The notes beneath the pieces are model-generated. The model saw only the letters and a program-made list of their open reading frames with translations. It made no database searches and had not been told where the DNA came from. A stretch of DNA of 64,000 nucleotides from Tenacibaculum mesophilum (GTDB taxonomy: Bacteria; Bacteroidota; Bacteroidia; Flavobacteriales; Flavobacteriaceae). Positions 34,511 to 42,905 of the stretch are shown piece by piece. How positions within the stretch are numbered: position 1 is the stretch's first letter; every line of letters begins with the position of its first letter. The stretch spans positions 1,482,001 to 1,546,000 of the forward strand of contig NZ_CP032544.1 in assembly GCF_003867075.1 (NCBI RefSeq), read 5' to 3'. A program made the translations under genes and the position numbers.

Positions 34511-36430
34511 ATGAAAAAACATTTCTTATTACTTGCCATTGCCGTTTCGGTAATTGCTTGTAAAACGGATAAAAAAGAATCTGTTAAAACCAGTACAGCT
34601 CCCAAAAAATATTCTATTGAGCAAATGATGGATAACGAAAACGTTTTTGGTGGAAGTTTTTCTCCTGATAATTCTAAGTTACTTGTAACTAGTAATCGTT
34701 CAGGAATCTATAACATGTACACCGTTTCAACATCTGGAGGAGAATTTGAACCTATTACAAAATCAGATAGTTCTTCCGTTTTTGCAACATCTTATTTCCC
34801 AAAGGATGAAAGAATGTTATTTAGAATGGATAATAATGGAGATGAAATTTATCATATCTTTTTAAGAGAACTTAACGGTGATATTAAAGATTTAACACCA
34901 ACTAAAGGTGCCAGAGCAAGCTTTTTTGGTTGGGCTAAAGATGAAAAAAGTTTCTTTTTTACTTCAAATGAAAGAGACAATCGTTTTATGGATCTCTATG
35001 AAATGGATGTGGAAACGTTTACTCCAAAAATGATTTATGAAAATAAAGAAGGTTATAACGTAGCAGCAATATCAAACAATAAAAACATACTAGCCCTAAG
35101 CAAAACGGTTAATACTAACGATAGTGATTTATTTTTGTTTGATAGAACCACCAAAGTAATCACCAAAATTAACCTAAGATTAAGTGGTAATTCTGCTGCT
35201 GATTTTTCTATTGATGATACCGAGTTCTACTATACAACAGATGCTGAAGGTGAATTTGCTACTTTAATGAAATATACAATTAGTACTAACGAAACAGAAA
35301 AAGTACTAGCCAAAGATTGGGATATTTCCGGAAGCTACTTTACAAACAATGGTACCTATAGAGTAACATACATTAATGAAGATGCTAAAAATGTAATTGA
35401 AGTTTATGATGTTAAAGCTGGTAAAAATATTGAGCTTCCTAATGTTGATGGAAAAAGTATTACTAGCGTTGGTTTTTCTAGAGACGAAAGTATGATGCGT
35501 TTTTATGCTGGTGGTTCTAATACTCCTTCAAACTTATATGTGTATGACTTAAAAACAAAAAAACAAACGCAGCTAACCGATGTGTTAAATAAAGAAATTA
35601 ATCCTGCTGATTTAGTAAAAGCGAAAGTAATTCGTTACCCTTCTTTTGATGGAGTAACTATTCCTGCAATTTACTATGTACCTCATCAAGCTTCAGAAGA
35701 CACTAAAGTTCCTGCTTTAGTTTGGGTTCATGGAGGTCCTGGAGGACAATCACGTCAAAATTTCAGTTCTAGAATTCAATATTTAGTAAACCATGGCTAT
35801 GCTGTTTTAGCTGTAAACAATCGAGGTAGTAGCGGATACGGTAAAACCTTTTTTACTATGGATGATTTAAACCATGGAGAAAAAGATTTGCAAGATTGTG
35901 TAGAAGGGAAAAATTGGTTAGCAAAACAACCAGAAATTGATGCTGAAAAAATAGGTATTATTGGAGGATCTTACGGTGGTTATATGACCATGGCTGCTTT
36001 AACATACACTCCAGAAGAATTTGCTGTTGGTGTAAACATTTACGGAGTTACAAACTGGATGCGCACCTTAAAAAGTATTCCATCTTGGTGGGAATCTTTT
36101 AGAGAGGCTTTATATAAAGAACTAGGAGATCCACACTCTGCAGACTCAGTAAGATTGAAAAGAATTTCTCCTTTATTCCATACAGACAAAGTAACCAAGC
36201 CATTAATGGTATTACAAGGAGCTAAAGACCCAAGAGTTTTACAGGTAGAATCTGATGAAATTGTAGCTGGTGTTAAGAAAAATGGAGTTCCTGTAGAATA
36301 TGTGCTGTTTGATGATGAAGGGCATGGTTTTGTTAAAAAGGAAAATCAAATAGAAGCTAATAGTAGAATCTTACAATTTTTAGACACCTACTTAAAGAAA
36401 GAAGAACCTATAAAAAACGACCAATTATAA
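34511..36430 (+). CDS. S9-family prolyl oligopeptidase-like peptidase, lipoprotein
   Basis: 639 residues with a lipoprotein signal (Cys17 in VIACKTD). The N-terminal half is a beta-propeller (GGSFSPDNSKLL and similar blades). The alpha/beta hydrolase domain has the oxyanion motif WVHGGPGGQS, the nucleophile Ser in GGSYGGYMT, Asp in GAKDPRV, and His in DDEGHGF. It cleaves short peptides, often after Pro or Ala. It would be anchored to a membrane facing the periplasm. Confidence 0.92.
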   Translation: MKKHFLLLAIAVSVIACKTDKKESVKTSTAPKKYSIEQMMDNENVFGGSFSPDNSKLLVTSNRSGIYNMYTVSTSGGEFEPITKSDSSSVFATSYFPKDERMLFRMDNNGDEIYHIFLRELNGDIKDLTPTKGARASFFGWAKDEKSFFFTSNERDNRFMDLYEMDVETFTPKMIYENKEGYNVAAISNNKNILALSKTVNTNDSDLFLFDRTTKVITKINLRLSGNSAADFSIDDTEFYYTTDAEGEFATLMKYTISTNETEKVLAKDWDISGSYFTNNGTYRVTYINEDAKNVIEVYDVKAGKNIELPNVDGKSITSVGFSRDESMMRFYAGGSNTPSNLYVYDLKTKKQTQLTDVLNKEINPADLVKAKVIRYPSFDGVTIPAIYYVPHQASEDTKVPALVWVHGGPGGQSRQNFSSRIQYLVNHGYAVLAVNNRGSSGYGKTFFTMDDLNHGEKDLQDCVEGKNWLAKQPEIDAEKIGIIGGSYGGYMTMAALTYTPEEFAVGVNIYGVTNWMRTLKSIPSWWESFREALYKELGDPHSADSVRLKRISPLFHTDKVTKPLMVLQGAKDPRVLQVESDEIVAGVKKNGVPVEYVLFDDEGHGFVKKENQIEANSRILQFLDTYLKKEEPIKNDQL

Positions 36431-36503
36431 ATAAACTCGAAGAACTTTAACAATATAACTTTTCATACAAATTATTGAGTTTATATTTTTGTCAATACAA
36501 CAT

Positions 36504-36540
36504 AAAATCTCCCGTATATTTATTTATGTGGGAGATTTTT
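36504..36540 (+). terminator. Hairpin terminator after the S9 peptidase gene
   Basis: 10-bp stem AAAATCTCCC / GGGAGATTTT (36504-36513 with 36530-36539) with a T run. A promoter-like TATTTTTG lies at 36484-36491, just before it, so the hairpin could also sit in the leader of the next gene. Confidence 0.65.
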
Positions 36541-36570
36541 AATATGACAAAGAACTACAACACTATTATT

Positions 36571-37230
36571 ATGCGAAAATTATTCTTATTAATTGTCTCT
36601 TTACTTTCATTAAACAGTTTTTCACAAAATCAACCTGATCCAACAAAAGAATTAGGGGTTTGGTACATGTATAACGGATCACACCAAATTTCAGATAAAT
36701 TTGGTTTAAAATCTATGGCACATTTTCGCTTTTTTGAAGTTGGAGATGACATGCAGCAGTTTATCGGGCGTTTGGGAGCTAATTATAAGTTCAATAAAAA
36801 TATCAACGCTACTATAGGGTATGCCTTCTTAAACACTGATGAAACTTTTAATGTTAATGCAGGCGACTTTAACGAACATCGTATTTATGAAGACCTAAAT
36901 GTAAATCATAAAATAGCTAGTTTAAACTTAGCACATCGTTTTAGAGGTGAACAACGTTTTTTTAAATCAACTACCAGTAATTTCTTTCGATATCAACTTG
37001 CATTGGGACATCCTATCAATGAAAAATGGTCTACATACCTATACAATGAAACCTTTTTAGATTTTGAGGGAGAAGCTTATAATCAAAACTGGTTTGGAGC
37101 TGGTTTTAAATATAAAGTATCTGACGTAGTTAAGCTTCAAGCAGGATATCAACTAATACATGTAAACGAGGTTGGTAACTTTAATAGAATTCAATTAGGA
37201 GTTGCAATAAGTACAGATCATAGAAAATAG
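36571..37230 (+). CDS. DUF2490 outer membrane beta-barrel protein
   Basis: 219 residues from the ATG at 36571, where the signal peptide MRKLFLLIVSLLSLNSFSQ begins; the upstream TTG at 36475 lies in the hairpin region. The mature protein has alternating amphipathic strands and the DUF2490 blocks ELGVWYMYNGSHQIS, FIGRLGANYKFNKN and YNQNWFGAGFKYKVSD. It is predicted as a small porin-like barrel of unknown function. The gene is followed 42 bp later by the DUF819 gene. Confidence 0.85.
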   Translation: MRKLFLLIVSLLSLNSFSQNQPDPTKELGVWYMYNGSHQISDKFGLKSMAHFRFFEVGDDMQQFIGRLGANYKFNKNINATIGYAFLNTDETFNVNAGDFNEHRIYEDLNVNHKIASLNLAHRFRGEQRFFKSTTSNFFRYQLALGHPINEKWSTYLYNETFLDFEGEAYNQNWFGAGFKYKVSDVVKLQAGYQLIHVNEVGNFNRIQLGVAISTDHRK

Positions 37231-37272
37231 AACTAACTAATATTTCATACTTTAGCGACAAATTATTTTTAA

Positions 37273-38580
37273 ATGGAAGCACCTCTTTTTACAAACGATG
37301 CAATCGTATTTGGTATTTTAATGATTTCGTTAGGTTTTGTATTTTATACAGAATCAAAAACCTCAGGATTTTGGCCTAAGTTTTATAAAATAGTCCCAGG
37401 TTTATTCATGGCTTATTTTATCCCTGCAATATTTACTACTTTAGGAGTTATTTCTCCAGAATGGGAAACTACCAGTGCTGCTGGCGAAGTCGTAAAAAAC
37501 AAATCACAACTATACTATGTTTCTAGTAGGTTTTTATTACCTGCTGCCTTAGTTTTAATGACATTAAGTATTGACTTAAAAGCTATTTTCAACTTGGGCT
37601 CAAAAGCTTTAATCATGTTTTTTACAGGAACTGTTGGTATTGTTATTGGAGGACCAATTGCCATTTTATTAATTTCTACTGTTTCACCAGAAACAGTAGG
37701 AGGAGCTGGATTTGATGCTGTTTGGAGAGGACTTTCTACCTTAGCTGGTAGTTGGATTGGTGGTGGAGCTAACCAAACTGCTATGCTAGAAATTTATCAA
37801 TACAATCCAGCTAAATATGGAGGAATGGTGTTTGTTGATATCGTAGTAGCTAATATTTGGATGGCTATCATTTTAATTGGAATTGGTAAAAAAGACAAAA
37901 TAGATAAATGGTTAAAAGCTGATACTTCAGCTATTGAAGATTTAAAACAAAGAGTTTCTAACTTTACACAAAGTGTAAAAAGAACTCCTACTTTAACCGA
38001 CTTTATAATTATGCTTGCCATTGCTTTTGGTACTGTTGGTTTTGGTCATTTTGCAGGAGCGTATTTAAGTGACGTTTTTGCTTCGTTAACAGCAACTATG
38101 GAATCTCAAACTACAAAAAACATTTTCTCTTTCTTGGGATCAAACTTTTTCTGGTTAATTAGTATATCAACAATTGCTGCTGTTATTTTATCTTTTACTA
38201 AAGCTAAAAATTACGAAGGTGCCGGTGCTAGTAAATTAGGAAGTATTTTTATTTATGTACTGGTAGCAACTATTGGTATGAAAATGGACTTAACGCTAAT
38301 TTTTGATAATTTCAATTTAATTTTTATTGGTTTGGTATGGATGGCAATTCATGCTGGATTATTAATCTTAGTAGCTAAATTAATTCGCGCTCCATATTTC
38401 TTCTTAGCAGTAGGAAGTCAGGCAAATGTTGGTGGGGCTGCATCTGCCCCAATCGTAGCGCAAGCTTTTCATCCATCTTTAGCAACTGTAGGTGTTTTAT
38501 TAGCTGTTTTCGGATACGCTATCGGTACCGTAGGCGCAATCCTATGTACAATTTTAATGGAAATAGCCTCAAAAGTTTAG
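37273..38580 (+). CDS. DUF819 (YjcL-like) membrane protein
   Basis: 435 residues with about twelve hydrophobic segments. The conserved DUF819 motifs are present: LAGSWIGGGANQTAM and GSQANVGGAASAPIVAQAF. It is a probable inner-membrane transporter; the substrate is not established. The spacing to the DUF4369 gene (40 bp) allows one transcript. Confidence 0.87.
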   Translation: MEAPLFTNDAIVFGILMISLGFVFYTESKTSGFWPKFYKIVPGLFMAYFIPAIFTTLGVISPEWETTSAAGEVVKNKSQLYYVSSRFLLPAALVLMTLSIDLKAIFNLGSKALIMFFTGTVGIVIGGPIAILLISTVSPETVGGAGFDAVWRGLSTLAGSWIGGGANQTAMLEIYQYNPAKYGGMVFVDIVVANIWMAIILIGIGKKDKIDKWLKADTSAIEDLKQRVSNFTQSVKRTPTLTDFIIMLAIAFGTVGFGHFAGAYLSDVFASLTATMESQTTKNIFSFLGSNFFWLISISTIAAVILSFTKAKNYEGAGASKLGSIFIYVLVATIGMKMDLTLIFDNFNLIFIGLVWMAIHAGLLILVAKLIRAPYFFLAVGSQANVGGAASAPIVAQAFHPSLATVGVLLAVFGYAIGTVGAILCTILMEIASKV

Positions 38581-38620
38581 GAGAAATCTGCATATTTGCA
38601 ACAGACAAATTTTGAATTCA

Positions 38621-39325
38621 ATGAAGAAAATTATTGCTTTTTTCGCAATTGCACTTGTTGCTTTTGCTTGTTCCTCTAAAAAAGAAGGAAACATGGTTGT
38701 TAAAGGTCAGATTAAAGGATTAAAAAAAGGTACTTTATATCTTCAAAAGATGAAGGACACATTATTGGTATCTGTTGATTCTATGGCGTTGTTAGGTGAT
38801 GATAAATTTATATTAACAGATAATGTTGAGTCTCCTGTAATGTATTACTTAACTTTTGATGGTAATACAACAGATAAACACATTATGTTTTTTGGGGAAG
38901 AAGGTGAAATTACCATCAACGATAAAATTGAAGAGTTTGGTTTTAAACCTGAAATTAAAGGTTCTAAAAATCAAGAAGTAATGAATGAGTATCGTAAAAT
39001 AAACCAACGTTTTATGGAGCAACGTCTAGATTTTGTAAAAAAAGAAGTAGAAGCTCGTCAAGCTCAAGATGAGGTACAATTAGAACAAGTAGAAGCAGAT
39101 TATAAGAAAATGGTACGTCGTCGTTTCTTATTCTCTACAAACTTTGCTATTGCAAACGCTGATAGTGAAGCTGCACCATACATTGCATTATCTGAACTAT
39201 ATGATGCTAACATTCAGCTTTTAGATACTATTAATAATAGTTTAACTGATAAAGTTAAAAATTCTGAATACGGTAAACGTTTACAAAAGTTTGTAGATGA
39301 TATAAAAACTAAAGAAGGAAAGTAA
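38621..39325 (+). CDS. DUF4369 lipoprotein
   Basis: 234 residues from the ATG at 38621, where the lipoprotein signal begins (Cys17 in VAFACSS); a TTG at 38612 also opens the frame. The DUF4369 beta-domain is at about 25-125 (MVVKGQIKGLKKGTLYLQKMKDT), followed by a long charged helix. In other Bacteroidota this domain precedes a thioredoxin domain, but here that domain is absent. A CATATTTG sequence (one mismatch to TAnnTTTG) at 38591 may be its promoter. Confidence 0.8.
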   Translation: MKKIIAFFAIALVAFACSSKKEGNMVVKGQIKGLKKGTLYLQKMKDTLLVSVDSMALLGDDKFILTDNVESPVMYYLTFDGNTTDKHIMFFGEEGEITINDKIEEFGFKPEIKGSKNQEVMNEYRKINQRFMEQRLDFVKKEVEARQAQDEVQLEQVEADYKKMVRRRFLFSTNFAIANADSEAAPYIALSELYDANIQLLDTINNSLTDKVKNSEYGKRLQKFVDDIKTKEGK

Positions 39326-39346
39326 ATATTCTTTTCTTTAAAAGAA

Positions 39347-39383
39347 GTAAAAAAGCTCATTCAGTTTGAATGAGCTTTTTTAC
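39347..39383. terminator. Bidirectional terminator
   Basis: 13-bp stem AAAAGCTCATTCA / TGAATGAGCTTTT with a 3-nt loop, extended by A/T pairs. It lies between the convergent DUF4369 and usp genes. Confidence 0.85.
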
Positions 39384-39392
39384 TTTTATATT

Positions 39393-40229
39393 CTAAATTT
39401 TAAAAGACAATACTGGTAACTTACTGTGATTGGCAATATCTTCTGAAATACTACCTTCAAAAAAGTGTGCTATTCCCTTTCTACCATGCGTAGCTACTAC
39501 TAAAACATCTGAGTTTATTTTGTCTGCATAATAGAACACTCCCTTTTCTACAAAATAATCAGAAATTATTTTTACTTTATGAATGTTTTCATCATAACTT
39601 TCATTTGTTTGATTAAAAAAATGCTTCATTCTTTCTTCTAACTCTTCGGTGCTTTTAAACTTAGACGTTGGTGTACTTACATATACCAGCTCCATATCTG
39701 CATTAAACTTCTTAAGAAACTCTTTCGCTTCCATATATGGTTGTACATCGTCATCAGAAAAGTCACAAGCAAACAGTATCTTTTCTATCTGTTTTACTAT
39801 CGGTTCCTCTTTTATTACTAATACAGGTACATGCGCATAACGGATTACCTTTTCTGTATTAGAACCAATAAACATTTCTTTTAAACCACTAGCTCCTTTA
39901 GATCCCATAACAATCAAATCTGCTCCTTCATTTCTTGCCAACTGGTCTATTTCGCTAAAGATTTTAAAATGCTTTATAATTGGAGTTACTTTTATACCCG
40001 ATAAATACTCTTTCTCTAAAAATTCTGCTAACTTTTTCTCAGACATTTGTAAATAAAACAACATTTCTTGTTGTAAATAACTTTCTGATCTACTTAAAAC
40101 AGCATTAGATAACTCAAGCATATGTACTACCAACACCTCAGCGTCTGACTTTTTTGCTAAAAAAGCTGCTGTTTGTAAAGCATTTTCAGAATATTTAGAA
40201 AAATCAACTGGGACTATAATTTTTTTCAT
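39393..40229 (-). CDS. Tandem universal stress protein (two UspA domains)
   Basis: 278 residues with two UspA domains (about 1-145 and 146-278). The first ends with the ATP-binding pattern GSKGASGLKEMFIGSNTEKV (G-x2-G-x9-G-S/N) and the second with THGRKGIAHFFEGSISEDI. Both domains look competent for nucleotide binding. Its promoter carries an FNR-like dyad in the same position as in the cco promoters, suggesting induction at low oxygen, as known for many Usp proteins. Confidence 0.92.
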   Translation of the reverse strand: MKKIIVPVDFSKYSENALQTAAFLAKKSDAEVLVVHMLELSNAVLSRSESYLQQEMLFYLQMSEKKLAEFLEKEYLSGIKVTPIIKHFKIFSEIDQLARNEGADLIVMGSKGASGLKEMFIGSNTEKVIRYAHVPVLVIKEEPIVKQIEKILFACDFSDDDVQPYMEAKEFLKKFNADMELVYVSTPTSKFKSTEELEERMKHFFNQTNESYDENIHKVKIISDYFVEKGVFYYADKINSDVLVVATHGRKGIAHFFEGSISEDIANHSKLPVLSFKI

Positions 40230-40260
40230 GATTAATTACTTTTAGGTTCTACGTCTTCTA

Positions 40261-40268
40261 TAAAGTTA
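40261..40268 (-). promoter_or_regulatory. -7-like element TAACTTTA of the usp promoter
   Basis: TAnnTTTG with one mismatch (last base A). It is located 36.5 bp from the centre of the FNR-like dyad, exactly as for ccoS and ccoI. No -33 TTTG is present. Confidence 0.5.
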
Positions 40269-40290
40269 CCTAAATTTTATCAGTAAAGCT

Positions 40291-40304
40291 ATGATTTTTG
40301 TCAC
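40291..40304. promoter_or_regulatory. FNR-like dyad of the usp promoter
   Basis: TGAT-TTTT-GTCA core at 40292-40303, centre 40297.5. One base differs from a perfect dyad. It is placed between usp and the divergent gene at 40359. Confidence 0.6.
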
Positions 40305-40327
40305 TTTATAAACCACTATATATTCTA

Positions 40328-40335
40328 TACATTTG
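40328..40335 (+). promoter_or_regulatory. -7 element TACATTTG for the 40359 gene
   Basis: Exact TAnnTTTG match, 23 bp before the ATG. Its last base is 37.5 bp from the centre of the FNR-like dyad, one base more than the other sites. Confidence 0.45.
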
Positions 40336-40358
40336 CTTTCTTAAATTTTACATTTGTT

Positions 40359-41654
40359 ATGGATAAAAACTCTTCTAAATTTGTAGGCGTTGTTGTACGT
40401 GCCTTTATTTCTTTAATGGTCGTTTCTATTTTAGGTATTTTATTAAAGTTTTTTATTACCATACCCAATCGTATTTTTTTTAATAGATCTATAGCATATA
40501 CTAGTACACATTATTCATATAAACCAGGACAAAATGGATGGACTTTTGATTTTTTTGTATTAAACAATGATGGTTTATATGTAGCCTTACCCTTACTTCT
40601 AGTGATTTTTATTGCTTTAGTTTTTTACTTTGGAGTATTTTCTGCTATTGCAACATTTTTAAATTTTAAAGCACAAAACACGCAATTAGCCAAAAGAGAT
40701 TTTATTTTAACACTACTTGTTGTTAGCTTCTACTTTATGCCCAAATACATAAATATTGATTCTTTTTTAAACATCAATGAAAGAGGTGATTATGTACTTA
40801 AAGAGCGCATATATAATCCTAATAATGAAATTTGGGAAATAGGTGTTCAAAAAATAAGAGGTAACTATATTAAAGAACATAAAACCGTAAGCAATGACTC
40901 TTCATTTTTAGTTGTAAGAAAATTTAACACTAAAAAAATAGATACAGTTTTATTTGAAAAATTAGTTATTCCAGGCAATAATGTTTACGTTTTTAGTGCA
41001 AAAGATACCTTATGGTTATTTGAAACTTCTAATAATTATATAAAAGCTTTTAACATGGTTAACAGCAACATGGTTATAAAAAACAAAGAAGACTTAAACC
41101 GTATGATGCCCAAAAAACATCAAAAAAGTGGTATTGCCGAATTAAGTTATTCTCCTGCTCAAAAAAATAGTGTCTATGTAAAAACTAATTACGGTGAGGT
41201 GTTATACTTGCATACAGATGATAATTTAATTACTGATAGATACAAATACACTAACAGCACATACTATCTAAGACGCATAAACGAACATAGATATAAATTA
41301 TATGCAAAAAAGAAACAGCTAGCTACTACCTTACAAGAAACTATCTTTTTAAATGCTGAAATTATTTCTTATAGAAATAATGTTGTTGTTATTAGATACA
41401 AAGTCAACATAAAAAAAGAAACTCCTTATATCATTTCAGCATATGATACTATAACAGGAAATAAACTATGGGATTTTAATGAAGAAAACAATCCTTTTTT
41501 AAATAATGCTTATGGTAAAGTTACTGTGAATGCAACTTTTTTACCAAACAAAACAATTCTTAGTTTTTATGATGTTTTTACATTAAAAGGAAATGTAATA
41601 ATAGACAATCAAGGAAACTATATAAAACAGGAAATTAACATAACCAACTATTAA
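40359..41654 (+). CDS. Hypothetical membrane protein with C-terminal beta-rich domain
   Basis: 431 residues; no family recognised. Three hydrophobic segments lie at about 8-34, 73-96 and 112-127. The remaining 300 residues are soluble and beta-rich, with repeated strands around VPGNNVYVFSAKDTLWLF and ISAYDTITGNKLWDF. The latter resembles a PQQ-like or WD-type propeller blade (D-x-x-T-G-x-x-L-W). It is divergent from usp and shares the intergenic FNR-like dyad. It is convergent with the end of the cco operon with only 30 bp between. Confidence 0.6.
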   Translation: MDKNSSKFVGVVVRAFISLMVVSILGILLKFFITIPNRIFFNRSIAYTSTHYSYKPGQNGWTFDFFVLNNDGLYVALPLLLVIFIALVFYFGVFSAIATFLNFKAQNTQLAKRDFILTLLVVSFYFMPKYINIDSFLNINERGDYVLKERIYNPNNEIWEIGVQKIRGNYIKEHKTVSNDSSFLVVRKFNTKKIDTVLFEKLVIPGNNVYVFSAKDTLWLFETSNNYIKAFNMVNSNMVIKNKEDLNRMMPKKHQKSGIAELSYSPAQKNSVYVKTNYGEVLYLHTDDNLITDRYKYTNSTYYLRRINEHRYKLYAKKKQLATTLQETIFLNAEIISYRNNVVVIRYKVNIKKETPYIISAYDTITGNKLWDFNEENNPFLNNAYGKVTVNATFLPNKTILSFYDVFTLKGNVIIDNQGNYIKQEINITNY

Positions 41655-41684
41655 ACAAGTTTTTTACACTTTTCAAAATTATGA

Positions 41685-42383
41685 TTAATGGCAACCTTCA
41701 ACTGAATTATGAAGATCAGATACAGGAAGTGGAGAAACATAAGGTATTCCTAACCCTAGTCCTCTAAGAATAAACAATACTCCAATAATAATTACAACAT
41801 AAGGTATTGCTTGTTGAATTCTTTTTCGCACCAAACCATTTGCAAAATTCCCTACATAAACCACTGCCGTCATTAATGGTATTGTTCCTAATCCGAAGAG
41901 AAACATATATAGGCTTCCTGATAACATATTAGTTGTACTCAACGCTCCAAAAACTGCCATATAAACTAATCCACAAGGCAAAAATCCATTTAGAAAACCG
42001 ATGGTAAAAAAAGTATCATTTCCTTTTTTCTTTAATTCTTTCCCTAAAGAAGACTTTACTTTCATTACCAATTTATTTATTGGATTTGAAAAGTTATATT
42101 TCTGAAAAGTTTTAGGTATTAAAACTGCAAAAATCATTAATACACCAACAATAATTGATAGTTGTTGCTGAAACCCAAAAAAATAAAACCCTTTACCTAG
42201 TAAACCAAATAAAAAGCCTATTAAACTATAAGTAAATAAGCGTCCTAAATGATAACTAGTTATTTGAAAAAACTGTTTTACTTTATTCGTTCTGTCTACA
42301 GGTAACATAAAGGCTATAGGACCACACATGCCTATACAGTGAAAACTACCTAATAAACCAAATATGATTGCTGAAAGAAACAT
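41685..42383 (-). CDS. SafE/TauE-like membrane protein of the cco cluster
   Basis: 232 residues with about six membrane segments. The family signature GSFHCIGMCGPIAFMLP with its Cys/His pair is at the N-terminus, and GFLNGFLPCGLVYMA in the middle. The protein belongs to the sulfite exporter TauE/SafE-like group that is always found after ccoH in Bacteroidota. It likely helps copper delivery or oxidase assembly rather than sulfite export. Its ATG overlaps the ccoH stop (TAATG). Last gene of the operon. Confidence 0.85.
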   Translation of the reverse strand: MFLSAIIFGLLGSFHCIGMCGPIAFMLPVDRTNKVKQFFQITSYHLGRLFTYSLIGFLFGLLGKGFYFFGFQQQLSIIVGVLMIFAVLIPKTFQKYNFSNPINKLVMKVKSSLGKELKKKGNDTFFTIGFLNGFLPCGLVYMAVFGALSTTNMLSGSLYMFLFGLGTIPLMTAVVYVGNFANGLVRKRIQQAIPYVVIIIGVLFILRGLGLGIPYVSPLPVSDLHNSVEGCH

Positions 42384-42829
42384 TAAAACACTAACTCTTT
42401 CTGAAATAAATAATCTTTATTTTTGTAGTTCCAGGAAACTGTTATGTTCCAACGACCACCCAACAAACGTTTCTCAGGCACGAGCAAATATGTTTCGGAA
42501 ATCGAAATAGGTATTTCGAAATCCAATTGTTTATCAGATGGTCTGTATAGGAACACTTTTCCTTTTATATCTTTAGGGTTAAAGTCCGTTGGAAAATGGA
42601 CTTTAATTCCTTCAGTTACTTTTTCTATTTTAATATTCTTTTTTAATGCTTTCGCATTTTTAGTAGCATCTAATTTGTTCTGAAATTCTAATTCTTGTTG
42701 GTAGTATTTTTCAGTTACTAAATCGTGATTAAAGTTTTTACCTGTACTCATCGTAATTACGAAATACATAATAAAGCCTATAAATCCTATTATTGCTATT
42801 ACTATACCCGTGCCCCAGTTTAGTTTCAT
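42383..42829 (-). CDS. ccoH: CcoH/FixH cbb3 oxidase assembly protein
   Basis: 148 residues: one N-terminal membrane anchor (WGTGIVIAIIGFIGFIMYFV), then the periplasmic FixH domain with YYQQELEFQNKLDATKNA and the terminal GGRWNITVSWNYKNKDYLFQ. FixH helps to assemble the oxidase core complex. It lies 76 bp after ccoG and is coupled to the SafE-like gene. Confidence 0.9.
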   Translation of the reverse strand: MKLNWGTGIVIAIIGFIGFIMYFVITMSTGKNFNHDLVTEKYYQQELEFQNKLDATKNAKALKKNIKIEKVTEGIKVHFPTDFNPKDIKGKVFLYRPSDKQLDFEIPISISETYLLVPEKRLLGGRWNITVSWNYKNKDYLFQKELVF

Positions 42830-42905
42830 TTTAATTTGTTTTTAGTCTTTGGTTCTTAATCTTTATTCATACTTACTCCTAAAAGCTAATGAACTTTAGA
42901 CTGAT

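Noticed and set aside
40349..40356. Second TACATTTG as a promoter for the 40359 gene
   Set aside because: It ends two bases before the ATG, leaving no room for a leader; the copy at 40328 is better placed.
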